The notes: a model not told the origin generated them from the sequence alone. A DNA stretch of 64,000 nucleotides from Brevibacillus antibioticus (GCF_005217615.1 NZ_SZNK01000001.1:184001-248000); one strand, 5' to 3'; positions 6,966 through 14,848 are shown, numbered from the stretch's first letter. Numbers and translations are program-made.

Positions 6966-9053
6966 ATGGAAACGACAGAAAACGGCTACGCGGCAGGCAT
7001 GTCGGAAAACGATTTTCTCACCTATGAAGTAGACAGCGGACAGGTCCTCCAGCTCGGAGACCGCGTGAACTACCAAGGAAAAGAGCTGATCGTCGCCGGG
7101 TCAACAACCAGAATCGACCATGCCCTTCTCATTCACACCTATCAACTCATGCCCGAAGCAGGCATCCGGCAAAATCCTATACGCAACGACGATATATGCG
7201 GCGCTGCTCTGGAAGGCAAGATCATCGACATCCAGAAGGATACCGTCAAAATCCACCTCGACATCGATCCGAAGCAGCCCAAGGCAGAGGCGAGCTGGTC
7301 CCCGTATGCCACGGTCTATTCAGCAGAGGGCAACAGCGGCTTTCACTGCATGCCGCAAATGGGCGACTCCGTCAAGCTGTACTTCTCAACGCCAGACGAG
7401 GAAGGTGCCATGGCGGTCAGCTCTGTGCGAATAGGGGGAGGCAGCACGGCGAAAACGGGGAATCCCGGCATCAAGTACTGGGGAACCAACTTTGGCAAAG
7501 AGTTGATGATGGGCGGCAAGGAGCTTGTTCTCACAGCCAAGGAGAGCAAGGAAGGCAATATTTTTATCAAGCTACATGAAGAGGACGGCATCGAGATTCA
7601 CAGCATGCATCCGATCGTATTTTCCTCGGAAAAAGATATGGAGATTACGTCAGATACGAAGGTCGAGATCAAGGCCAAGGAAGCGATCTACCTCATGTGC
7701 AGCACCAGCAGCATGATTTTGGACGGGGAAGTGGATCTCCAAGCACCGAAGATTGAGATGGTCGGGCTGACGAAGGCGCCTGTGGTTGTGGAGGATTTGC
7801 CGCAGGAGGAGGAAGAAGAGGAAGAGGAGCAGCAGGAAGAGGAAGAGTCTGGCTGGGGTGGATTTCTGGATGGTGTACAGTTAGCGCTGGATGTTGTGGG
7901 GCTCATTCCAGGTCTGGGAGAAATAGCGGACTTAGCGAATGCGGGAATCTCGCTCGCACGTGGAGACTATGCAGGAGCGGCGCTATCTTTGGCGGCGTGT
8001 ATCCCTTTTGCGGGCTGGGCGGCAACGGGAGCCAAGCTGGGAGCAAAGGCGCATAAAGCACTAAAGGGAACGAAAGCGGGACAGAAAGTGCTTGAGGTAG
8101 CAGACTCAGCGGCAGATGTAGTGAAGACGGTAGCAAATGCCGTCGAAAGCACCGTCGGGAAGGTCTGGACGGCAGCCCGCAAAACACTAGACGAGATGGA
8201 TGTGATGCAAGCCGTCCAGCGAATCAAGGAGCAGTTGTACACTAGCGTCATGGCCGCAAAAGATGCTGTCATAGCCAAGGCAGAACAGTTGAAGCAAAAG
8301 GCTAGGAAGCTGCGCGATGATATGCAGGAAGGCTTGCAGAATTTAGCGGATAGTTTAGGCCCTCAGTTACAATCGGCAGAAGGGTTTCCAATAAAATTCT
8401 CGAATAAAAAAGATGTAGTGGAGCTTGCCCCTACAGAGAACCAACTGAAGTGGCGCGAAACATATGGTGGACCGAATGGGCAGAAGCCTAATCAAAAGCC
8501 GCCGGAGAAGCCTCCTGAGGGTGAAAAACCCCCTAAGAATGAGGAGACTGGTAAACCTGTAACAAGAATTGCAGAAGTGGAAGTTAAGTTTAAACGTAAT
8601 CCTAAGCATGATTCAGACGAGTTTGCTAGACAGCTGAAAGATCAGGAAAAAGGTCTTAATGAATTAACTGTAGATGAATTTATAAAGAATAGAGATAAAT
8701 ATATACAAAACGGTAGAGCTAAAGAAGGAGATGCCGCTCAAAAACTAGCTAGAAAAAAAGCATTACAGGATAAAATTGAAGAGTTACGAGAGCAAGGATT
8801 GTCTTATAAAGACGCAGAAAAAGAAGCGAATAAATGGATAAAAGACCAAGCAGCACTTCATAATCCTGACCAAATTGCTGGAGGAGATCCACTTCATATA
8901 ACCGGTATGGGGGATAAAAGAATTAATTCTTCCATTGGTTCTCAATGGAAAAATAATATAGATAGCATGGATAAACAAATTAGAGATATGGCTAAAGAAA
9001 TGACAGAGGAAGAACGAAAAACAACTTATTTAAATATTAAATTAAAACACTAA
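6966..9053 (+). CDS. 5'-truncated VgrG-like spike with Ntox15 DNase toxin
   Basis: The frame is open from 6903 (TAA at 6900). The sequence before the ATG at 6966 already matches the intact VgrG at 16121 around its residue 205, so roughly 200 N-terminal gp27-like residues are lost. No good ribosome binding site is visible. Order in the 695-residue reading: gp5-like OB domain about 70-155; beta-repeat needle 165-270; acidic Glu/Gln linker 279-294; hydrophobic pre-toxin region 300-365 (GLIPGLGEIADL); helical region to 475; Pro/Lys-rich hinge 502-525; C-terminal Ntox15 domain with HxxD (His632-Asp635) followed by QIAGG and ITGMGDKRINSSIGSQW. Ntox15 DNases such as Tde1 cut DNA. Base composition falls sharply after the hinge. 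Confidence 0.8.
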   Translation: METTENGYAAGMSENDFLTYEVDSGQVLQLGDRVNYQGKELIVAGSTTRIDHALLIHTYQLMPEAGIRQNPIRNDDICGAALEGKIIDIQKDTVKIHLDIDPKQPKAEASWSPYATVYSAEGNSGFHCMPQMGDSVKLYFSTPDEEGAMAVSSVRIGGGSTAKTGNPGIKYWGTNFGKELMMGGKELVLTAKESKEGNIFIKLHEEDGIEIHSMHPIVFSSEKDMEITSDTKVEIKAKEAIYLMCSTSSMILDGEVDLQAPKIEMVGLTKAPVVVEDLPQEEEEEEEEQQEEEESGWGGFLDGVQLALDVVGLIPGLGEIADLANAGISLARGDYAGAALSLAACIPFAGWAATGAKLGAKAHKALKGTKAGQKVLEVADSAADVVKTVANAVESTVGKVWTAARKTLDEMDVMQAVQRIKEQLYTSVMAAKDAVIAKAEQLKQKARKLRDDMQEGLQNLADSLGPQLQSAEGFPIKFSNKKDVVELAPTENQLKWRETYGGPNGQKPNQKPPEKPPEGEKPPKNEETGKPVTRIAEVEVKFKRNPKHDSDEFARQLKDQEKGLNELTVDEFIKNRDKYIQNGRAKEGDAAQKLARKKALQDKIEELREQGLSYKDAEKEANKWIKDQAALHNPDQIAGGDPLHITGMGDKRINSSIGSQWKNNIDSMDKQIRDMAKEMTEEERKTTYLNIKLKH

Positions 9054-9072
9054 GACAATGGAGGCAAAATTA

Positions 9073-9609
9073 ATGATGAATAATGATTTCGTATTTATAC
9101 AGCAGCCCACTATAAGCTTGATTGAACAATATAAAGGGAGAATTCCTGACCAAGTTATTGAATCTTGGGAAAAACACGGTTTTGGAATTGCGAAAAATGG
9201 ATATTTAAGATTTGTAAACCCACAAGAATATCAAGAATTATTATCTGAGGTATATGTTCGACATAATTTAGCAATCCCTTTATTTACGACAGCAATGGGT
9301 GACGTTTTGGTTTGGGAAGATGGGTATTTATTAGGGCTAAACTTTAGAAAGCACGAAGTAAATGTATTGGCGAAAAACTTTAAATTCTTTTTTGGAGATC
9401 TAGATGATGAGTATTTTTTAGAGAAGGCTCTTGATTGGTTACCGTATCCAGAAGCTAGTGTCAAATATGGAAATGTGGAGTTTGATGAATGCTTCGGTTA
9501 TGTGCCGATTCTAGGATTAGGTGGACCAGAAAAAGTGGAGAACTTAAAAAAAGTAAAGCTTATTGAACATATTTATTTGATTACGCAGTTTATGGGTCCC
9601 ATAGAGTAA
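9073..9609 (+). CDS. Tdi1-like immunity protein (GAD-like/DUF1851)
   Basis: ATG at 9073 is preferred because TGGAGG (9059-9064) lies 8 bases upstream; an earlier ATG at 9058 would include that site. About 178 residues. Pattern features of the GAD-like plus DUF1851 immunity family that neutralises Ntox15 DNases: an N-terminal helix ending IESWEKHGFGIAKNGYLRFVNP, TTAMGDVLVWEDGYLLGLNFR in the middle, and a C-terminal VPILGLGGPEKVENLKKV. It sits directly after the Ntox15 domain, the standard toxin-immunity order. Pairing is strong by context, family by recognition. Confidence 0.8.
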   Translation: MMNNDFVFIQQPTISLIEQYKGRIPDQVIESWEKHGFGIAKNGYLRFVNPQEYQELLSEVYVRHNLAIPLFTTAMGDVLVWEDGYLLGLNFRKHEVNVLAKNFKFFFGDLDDEYFLEKALDWLPYPEASVKYGNVEFDECFGYVPILGLGGPEKVENLKKVKLIEHIYLITQFMGPIE

Positions 9610-9636
9610 TAGAATTAATATAAATTACACCATTAA

Positions 9637-9692
9637 TAAAACTTTCAAAAGCTTATTCCGCCTTGAATGATGAGGAGGAACGAGCTTTTTTC
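9637..9692 (+). repeat. Cassette repeat R3 with terminator
   Basis: Short form of the repeat: AAAACTTTCAAAAGCTTATTCC, TTGAATGATGAGGAGGAA, GAGCTTTTTTCATG. Hairpin arms about 9648-9659 and 9677-9688 with a T6 run. It follows the Tdi1-like gene. Confidence 0.75.
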
Positions 9693-9772
9693 ATGCCAAA
9701 GCTAAGGTGAAGATTTAACGGACGATTATTTTGGAGATTAAAATTAGTAAGTATTAGCAAAGGGGGAGCATA

Positions 9773-10351
9773 ATGAAGATACCAAATGAAAGTAAATTAC
9801 TTGCTAAATCAGCTTTAAAAGCATTTGGTGGCAATCCTGCTATTCACAAATTCTGGGATGACGAAAAAATAGGTAATATTGATATTTTATCAACAACGGA
9901 TAGACCATGCGAAGGTGTTACATCGTATTCAACCATTGGATTATATATGCATTCAATAGGAAAAATTGTAGATGAAAAATTTTTGAGGGTAGAAATTGTG
10001 GGGACAAGTGCAACTATCCATGAAGAATTTCCTAATATATTAGCGACTTGCGCTTTTTGTATAATCAATTCCAAAATGCCGATTTATCCAGGTAAAATAT
10101 TTTTGGATGTGGTGAAGATGTATTATCCTGATATTGAAATGAAGCATGTGCTCTTCGTGCCTCCATTTCTGTGGGAAGATCAGTTACAAACAATTGATCT
10201 TCAAGATAAAAAAGTTGCATGGTTACTTGCTGTCCCGATTTCAGAAAAAGAATATTTATTTGCTGAACAACATGGTTCAAATAAACTTGAAGATTTATTT
10301 GAGCAAAAGCAGATAGACATTTTCGATATGGAGCGAAAATCAGTTTTATAG
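9773..10351 (+). CDS. Suppressor-of-fused (SUFU) domain immunity protein
   Basis: 192 residues after a strong AAAGGGGGAG ribosome binding site. VTSYSTIGLYMH followed by RVEIVG is characteristic of bacterial SUFU-domain proteins, which are frequent immunity proteins of polymorphic toxins. No signal peptide. The gene stands alone between two cassette repeats with no recognisable toxin tip beside it, so it appears to be an orphan immunity gene. Confidence 0.75.
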   Translation: MKIPNESKLLAKSALKAFGGNPAIHKFWDDEKIGNIDILSTTDRPCEGVTSYSTIGLYMHSIGKIVDEKFLRVEIVGTSATIHEEFPNILATCAFCIINSKMPIYPGKIFLDVVKMYYPDIEMKHVLFVPPFLWEDQLQTIDLQDKKVAWLLAVPISEKEYLFAEQHGSNKLEDLFEQKQIDIFDMERKSVL

Positions 10352-10360
10352 TATCACTAG

Positions 10361-10461
10361 GTCTGTCAAAAGTTTTGTCTAAACTTGATATACAACCTCA
10401 ACATTTAAGAGCGTAAGGCTTATTCCATCTTTGAACTACGAAGAGGAGTAAGCTTTTTTAC
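10361..10461 (+). repeat. Cassette repeat R4 with terminator
   Basis: GTCTGTCAAAAGTTTTGTCTAAA at the left, then AAGGCTTATTCCA, a TTGAACTACGAAGAGG loop and GGAGTAAGCTTTTTTACATG. Hairpin arms about 10415-10426 and 10445-10455. The AAACTTTCAAA middle is replaced by ACATTTAAGAGCG, so this copy is divergent. The remaining bases to 10697 hold no gene that I can see, only the G tract annotated separately. Confidence 0.7.
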
Positions 10462-10637
10462 ATGAATATGAACTGAAAGGCTTAGAGAGGCTATGTAGTT
10501 AATACCATAGAGAGGTTAGTAGGTGAAGGAAACTATAGGGACAAATTTGAGATACAGTTGAGAATAACTAAGGTAAAACTAACAAAACAAGTTGAAGTCC
10601 TATAGTGGTAATTAGAAATCCAGTTACCATCTTTTTT

Positions 10638-10647
10638 GGGGGGGGGG
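10638..10647 (+). repeat. Homopolymeric tract of 10 G
   Basis: Ten consecutive G preceded by CTTTTTT and followed by AGAAG, about 50 bases upstream of the SMI1-like gene at 10698. A tract of this length is prone to slipped-strand mispairing, so it could vary the 5' region of the immunity gene, or differ between assemblies as a sequencing artefact. Confidence 0.8.
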
Positions 10648-10697
10648 AGAAGTGGGGAGGAAGGGAATTATAAAAAGAAAATTTTGGAGACGTTATC

Positions 10698-11153
10698 ATG
10701 GGATTAATTAGATGGATGTTTGTAGAGAAGCCTGTTGATGAAATGACAGTAGCTTCTGTGGAGAAAAAGTTTGGTGTGAGGTTTCCGTCAGAATATAGGG
10801 AATGCGTCCAGAAATATAACGGTGGATACCCAAAACCCAATAAATTCGATTTTGACAATGGGACACAGGGAGTTTTTAATGATTTAATTAGTTTTACTGA
10901 TGAAGTATTAAATATTCAAATGTTTTTTGACTTTAAAGATGATCCGTGTACCATGGGAATAGTACCATTTGGCAGAGATCCGTTTGGAAATTTACTTTGC
11001 TTTGATTTTCGCAATTCTCTAGACACACCTCATATAGTTTTTTATGATCATGAAGAAATAATAGAAAATGCAATAACTCCAATATGCAGCTCATTTAAAG
11101 AGTTATTGGAAAGAATGTATTCTTTAGAAGAAACTGAAGATACTGGAGAATAA
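10698..11153 (+). CDS. SMI1/KNR4-family immunity protein
   Basis: 151 residues after TTTTGGAGA. The SMI1/KNR4 signature is clear: a leading helix with EKKFGVRFPSEYRECVQKYNGG, then a GIVPFGRDPFGNLLCFDF strand pair and a C-terminal helical SFKELLERMY. SMI1/KNR4 proteins are the commonest immunity family in bacterial toxin loci. The next gene, two bases downstream, belongs to the same family, and no toxin tip is visible upstream, so both look like orphan immunity genes. Confidence 0.85.
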   Translation: MGLIRWMFVEKPVDEMTVASVEKKFGVRFPSEYRECVQKYNGGYPKPNKFDFDNGTQGVFNDLISFTDEVLNIQMFFDFKDDPCTMGIVPFGRDPFGNLLCFDFRNSLDTPHIVFYDHEEIIENAITPICSSFKELLERMYSLEETEDTGE

Positions 11154-11155
11154 AG

Positions 11156-11620
11156 ATGGGGAACAAATTTGAATATTCATTTGAGGACTTAAGTAGACAG
11201 GACATCGAAAGTTTTGAGAAAAGAAATAACATAAAACTTCCTATTGACTATAAAGAATTTCTTTTAAAACATAACGGTGGAAAACCAAGTGTGAGGAGAT
11301 TTGTAACTCAAGATGGTAAAATAACTTCATCAATAATGATGTTCTTTCCTTTAACAAAACAGGTAGAGATGAATTTAGAAGACAAATACAAAATGTATAA
11401 TATTAGTAGAATTGTACCCTCTAACTTTCTGCCCATAGGTATTGATCCAGCCGATAGTTTAATCTGTTTATCGGTAAATGGGAATGATGTAGGAAAAGTT
11501 TATTTTTGTGACATGGATTATTTTGAGGAAGATAAGGAGTTAAAAGAAGAATTTATTGTCGTAATTGCTGAAAACTTTACAGATTTTACAAGTAAGTTGT
11601 TTGTATCTGATAACAACTAA
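11156..11620 (+). CDS. SMI1/KNR4-family immunity protein
   Basis: 154 residues, starting two bases after the previous stop and so probably translationally coupled; GGAGAATAAAG supplies the ribosome binding site. Shared family pattern: IESFEKRNNIKLPIDYKEF, HNGGKP, then FLPIGIDPADSLICLSV and a C-terminal FTDFTSKL. It is clearly diverged from its neighbour, so the pair is not a recent duplication. Ends 33 bases before the second YezG copy. Confidence 0.85.
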   Translation: MGNKFEYSFEDLSRQDIESFEKRNNIKLPIDYKEFLLKHNGGKPSVRRFVTQDGKITSSIMMFFPLTKQVEMNLEDKYKMYNISRIVPSNFLPIGIDPADSLICLSVNGNDVGKVYFCDMDYFEEDKELKEEFIVVIAENFTDFTSKLFVSDNN

Positions 11621-11653
11621 TGTAGAAAAATAGAATGGAAGAGGAATGTAGTT

Positions 11654-12109
11654 ATGAAAGGATTTGAAGAAAGGTTTAGTGAATTGCAAGCAGATATGTT
11701 ATCTATATGTATGGAATATGTTGGAGATAGGGCCAATAAAGTATATGTTTATGCTTCATGTGAAGAAGATATGATATCGAGTAGTTTCTTTTATTTAATT
11801 AATAATAAATATGTAGAGTGTCATAAGTTGAATGATGTATTGGAGGATGGGGACGAAAGTTATGATGTTTCTACAGAAAGACAGTTTATGGTATTAAATA
11901 TTATCAATGATAATATCGAAAAAATCGAAGAATTGTGCAAAGAATTCGAAAAAGACATGCCAACTGAGATGAAATTAATATATGATGCTACGAGTGGCAA
12001 GTTTCAAGCTGAATACAAGTATGATTTAGTGCACACAAATGATGATATAAAAACGGCTGATGACTTTGCTGATGATTGGTTTGAGGAGATAAAAAGTAAA
12101 TCTCTTTAA
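11654..12109 (+). CDS. YezG/EsaG-family (DUF600) immunity protein, copy 2
   Basis: 151 residues, differing from copy 1 at only a few positions (Leu for Ile near 18, Ile for Met near 49, Asp for Val near 61, Asp for Glu near 142). Same DUF600 motifs, including YDVS.ERQ and MPTEMKLIYD. No EsaD-like tail precedes this copy; an SMI1 gene does, so it was brought here by the segmental duplication and lacks a local toxin. Confidence 0.85.
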   Translation: MKGFEERFSELQADMLSICMEYVGDRANKVYVYASCEEDMISSSFFYLINNKYVECHKLNDVLEDGDESYDVSTERQFMVLNIINDNIEKIEELCKEFEKDMPTEMKLIYDATSGKFQAEYKYDLVHTNDDIKTADDFADDWFEEIKSKSL

Positions 12110-12143
12110 TGGCTCACCTTAGAAGGCTTGGGCTGATCTCCCA

Positions 12144-12297
12144 GTCTGTCAAAAAATTTGAGTATAAATGGCTTACAAGCCTAACAACAAGATCGTACAA
12201 AACCGACAAACCAAACACTAAAAAACATGAAAAATACGTTTATAAACTTTCAAAGGCTTATTCCAACTTGCCATACCAGGAGGAGTAAGCTTTTTTG
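12144..12297 (+). repeat. Cassette repeat R5 with terminator
   Basis: Nearly identical to R2 because it lies inside the long direct repeat. Hairpin AAGGCTTATTCC...GGAGTAAGCTT plus T6, about 12253-12297. Probable terminator of YezG copy 2. Confidence 0.75.
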
Positions 12298-12385
12298 TTC
12301 ATGTCAATTTTGTCCTTTCACAAAAGATAAATAGTTCTAATCGACACTTTGGTGGATTGGGTAGATAAATGTATGATATCGATAA

Positions 12386-12532
12386 CTTTGTGTGCCTGTT
12401 GACGTAAAAGTAAATTATGAGGGGGATTCGCTACGAGCGTCTAGTATTAATATAAATTACATAACAGTTGGTGAGCTAAAAGTTTTCGATTTAATAAATC
12501 AAAGGAGATTGGATTATGACAAAAGTATTTGA
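12386..12532 (+). pseudogene. 3' tip of a second EsaD-like nuclease toxin
   Basis: Open frame from 12386 encodes PVDVKVNYEGDSLR followed by INYITVGELKVFDLINQ, the same layout as the C-terminal strand region of the tail at 3879-4172 (VDVEIVYSGNNMRP...YTIDG). The frame runs 17 bases into the following YezG gene before stopping. Nothing of the catalytic part remains; the left side joins the long direct repeat. Assignment rests on the short match and on the EsaG-type gene that follows. Confidence 0.55.
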
Positions 12533-12983
12533 AGATTATTTTTCAGAACTACAGGCAGATATGGTGTCCATTTGTCTTGAGTATGTAAATAATAAAGCTG
12601 ATATGATCTATATATACGCTTCGAATGAGTATGGACAATTTAGTACGGATGTATTTTATCAGATTAACAAGGTTATTGTTAAAAAACACAAGGTTAATGA
12701 TACAGTATTAGACACGAATAGTAATTCAATACCTATCTATGATATATCAAAAGAGAGACAAGTTACGTTACTCAATATTCTAAATAAAAATCTCCGTGAA
12801 ATTAGTGATTTGTGTAAGAAAAATAACAGGGAAATGCCTACGGAGATGAAAGTAATTTATGATGCATTTGAGAACAAATTAAATGCTCAATATAGTTACG
12901 AGATAAAATACACTAATGATCCTGAAAAATTACCTAGTCATATATTCAATGATTGGTTCGAAGAAATGGGTGGAAAAATATAA
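12516..12983 (+). CDS. YezG/EsaG-family (DUF600) immunity protein, divergent paralogue
   Basis: 155 residues after AAAGGAGATT. Same family motifs as the two copies above (ADMVSICLEYV, YIYAS, YDISKERQ, MPTEMKVIYDAF, NDWFEEM) but clearly different in sequence, so it is an older paralogue, probably specific to a different EsaD-like nuclease. A toxin tip of the matching family overlaps its start. Confidence 0.85.
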   Translation: MTKVFEDYFSELQADMVSICLEYVNNKADMIYIYASNEYGQFSTDVFYQINKVIVKKHKVNDTVLDTNSNSIPIYDISKERQVTLLNILNKNLREISDLCKKNNREMPTEMKVIYDAFENKLNAQYSYEIKYTNDPEKLPSHIFNDWFEEMGGKI

Positions 12984-13056
12984 GGGCAATGCAAGGGGGA
13001 AAAGAACCATACATTACAATAAAAAGTACCTACAATAAATAACATAACTATCACAT

Positions 13057-13116
13057 GATAAACTTTCAAAGGCTTATTCCAACTTGAATGATGAGGAGGA
13101 AGAGGGGCCTTTTTGG
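13057..13116 (+). repeat. Cassette repeat R6 with degenerate terminator
   Basis: GATAAACTTTCAAAGGCTTATTCCAACTTGAATGATGAGGAGGAA matches the other copies, but the right arm is altered to GAGGGGCCTTTTTGG, weakening the stem. From here to 13287 I see no gene, only the ribosome binding site of the next ORF. Confidence 0.65.
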
Positions 13117-13287
13117 CTCTTGGAGATCCATTTTCCCGTCCAGAATCATGTTGCTGGTGCTACACAGAGGTAAATAGCTTCATTTGTTGGCATGGGCGTT
13201 CCTGTAGAAGGTGTTTACCTGGTAAATCGTATGGACTAAACACTTCCAGAGGGATTTTATAGACTATTTTAGAAGGAGGCATTTTCT

Positions 13288-13632
13288 TTGACTAAAATAA
13301 CCATAATACTCCAATCAGAAAGTACAAGCAATTTGTTAATGACTATCAAGGAACACACTGAATTAGGCCTATCAGAGATCAAAAATCATATTAGTAACAA
13401 TATTCCTCTCAAGGAAGTTGATTATATTGATAATAATGAGATGGAAAAAATGAAGGGTTTAGTAGAAGGTTTAATTAAAAATAAAGCCAATTTTAAAATT
13501 TATGAACAGGACGATGATTACAAAGAAGAGTTGCCGCTGGAACATTTTATGAATAGCTTTGAATTGTCACGACAAATTGCTGAAGATAGAGAAAGATTGC
13601 ATGATATTTTAGTAGAGGAAGACGACGAATAA
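13288..13632 (+). CDS. Small protein with ribosomal L7/L12 C-terminal-like pattern
   Basis: TTG start at 13288 with AAGGAGGC upstream. 114 residues. Residues about 15-70 read like the L7/L12 C-terminal domain: an IKEHTELGLSEIKNHI helix (compare the tglGLkEAK helix of L7/L12), an acidic helix, then NKANFKIYE as the closing strand. The C-terminal 45 residues are acidic and helical. Lying in the immunity array, it may be an immunity protein with this fold, but the function is unknown. Confidence 0.55.
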   Translation: MTKITIILQSESTSNLLMTIKEHTELGLSEIKNHISNNIPLKEVDYIDNNEMEKMKGLVEGLIKNKANFKIYEQDDDYKEELPLEHFMNSFELSRQIAEDRERLHDILVEEDDE

Positions 13633-13673
13633 TGAAGGGATTTAGGGCTACCACTGTGCCGGAGGGTTAGATG

Positions 13674-13843
13674 TTTTGTGTAAACTGGACTGGAAAAGAG
13701 TCTGTCAAGAAATTAGAGTAAACCTAAGTAAACTCCAAAACATAAACATATAAGACAAAACAAGAAACAAATTGATTATCATTTGGTAAACTTTCAAAGG
13801 CTGATGTCCATCTTTCAACAATGAGATGGAATCAGTCTTTTTG
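13674..13843 (+). repeat. Cassette repeat R7 with terminator
   Basis: Contains TTTTGTGTAAAC, GTCTGTCAAG, an A/C-rich middle and GGTAAACTTTCAAAGGCTGATG. Here the hairpin is GGCTGATGTCCATCT / AGATGGAATCAGTC (about 13798-13837) with a T5 run, so the stem sequence has changed while pairing is kept. The rest, to 14075, holds no supported gene; a short stretch at about 13862-13903 reads LTPDDQEELYT then a stop and may be another toxin scrap. Confidence 0.65.
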
Positions 13844-14075
13844 CATGCGCAAAATCAAATGAGCAGTTTGCTTACCCCGGACGATCAGGAAGAGCTGTAT
13901 ACATAGCTTTGAATGAGTGGCAATCCAGCTCGCTCAGACCTTTTCTGGCTTTTTGCGTTTTCCCCAAATCCCACACTTTCCCCTTACTTTTCACGAGGTT
14001 ATCCCGAACATTCCCGGCGCTCGTACGGTACGATTTATTTGCAAGAAACAATAGTAGAACAGGGAGTGTTCACGC

Positions 14076-14771
14076 ATGAAAAAAATGCTTTCCGTATCTG
14101 TAATCGCAGCGAGCTTGCTGGTAACGAGTGCCGTAGGAGCTTTTGCCGCTGAGAAAGAAGGAAAAGGAGCAGGGTGGAGCAGCCTGCCTGAAGTTCAAGC
14201 ACGAAAAGCACTGCAAGTGGAGCAAAAAGCTCTCCAAGATAAACTGAAAGCTCAAACCCAGATCAACAAACAAGCATGGGGCATTCTTTGGGGCGATGTG
14301 ACTCCAGAAGTACGTGAAACTGTGAAAAGCGCGCTGGCAGAGACAAAGCCGCTGCGTGAACAGAACAAGACGCTATCTGCTGAATTGAAAGAAGCGAAGA
14401 AAGCAAAGGATAAAGAAAAGGTAGCGAGAATTAAGGCTGAAATAGCCGCAAACCATACCGCTATCGAAGAAAAACTGGCGCATATCCAAACAGAATTGAC
14501 CCAAGTAAAAGAGAAAAAAGCTTCTTTCCAGGAGATGAATCAAGAATTGAAGCCAATTCGCACAGAAAAGAAAGCGAACAAAGAGCAAGCAAAAGAACTG
14601 AAAACAAATGAGAAAAACACAGTGAAAGAAGCAAAAGAAGTATTCAAGTCCGGCGACAAGGAGCAAGCGGCTGCATCCTTGCAAGAGGCTGCTGATCTAT
14701 TGACAAAACTGACCCAGGTACAAACCGAGATTTTGGAGCAAAAGCAAGCGATTTCCGAGATTATTCAATAA
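14076..14771 (+). CDS. Secreted coiled-coil protein
   Basis: 231 residues. Clear Sec signal peptide (MKKMLSVSVIAASLL...AVGAFA, cleavage near Ala25). The mature part is almost entirely Lys/Glu/Ala-rich helix with heptad-like spacing, predicted as long coiled coils; no LPxTG, lipobox or binding domain. Near Trp45-Trp58 there is a WGILWGD segment. The ATG at 14076 has a GGGAG site about 10 bases upstream. Similar secreted helical proteins of Bacillales are uncharacterised. Composition returns to higher GC here, marking the end of the AT-rich immunity array. Confidence 0.75.
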   Translation: MKKMLSVSVIAASLLVTSAVGAFAAEKEGKGAGWSSLPEVQARKALQVEQKALQDKLKAQTQINKQAWGILWGDVTPEVRETVKSALAETKPLREQNKTLSAELKEAKKAKDKEKVARIKAEIAANHTAIEEKLAHIQTELTQVKEKKASFQEMNQELKPIRTEKKANKEQAKELKTNEKNTVKEAKEVFKSGDKEQAAASLQEAADLLTKLTQVQTEILEQKQAISEIIQ

Positions 14772-14848
14772 GGAACGTCTACGAGAATAGTGACAGCCCG
14801 AATCCTGTTATTGACTAGACAGATGTTCCCCCTCACATAAGAGACAGA

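Larger units (their letters stand above)
11641..12372 (+). repeat. Long direct repeat, copy B (about 735 bp)
   Basis: Second copy of 4178-4911 at an offset of 7,463 bases, in the same orientation, covering a YezG gene, cassette repeat R5 and following sequence. Recombination between the copies would delete 7.46 kb, including the VgrG-Ntox15 remnant and its immunity gene. Confidence 0.9.

Noticed and set aside
7903-8278. Minus-strand ORFs opposite the VgrG-Ntox15 gene
   Set aside because: They fall opposite the hydrophobic and acidic regions of the real gene, have low-complexity composition and no start signals.
395-13843. Interspersed repeats considered as a CRISPR array
   Set aside because: Copies are kilobases apart, of unequal length, and contain terminator hairpins; there are no regular spacers and no cas genes.
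13862-14152. Short frames upstream of the secreted coiled-coil gene, including one reading LTPDDQEELYT and a 79-codon frame at 13913
   Set aside because: The first is only a dozen codons before a stop; the second overlaps the true signal peptide in another frame and has no motif. Perhaps a toxin scrap, but not supportable as a gene.
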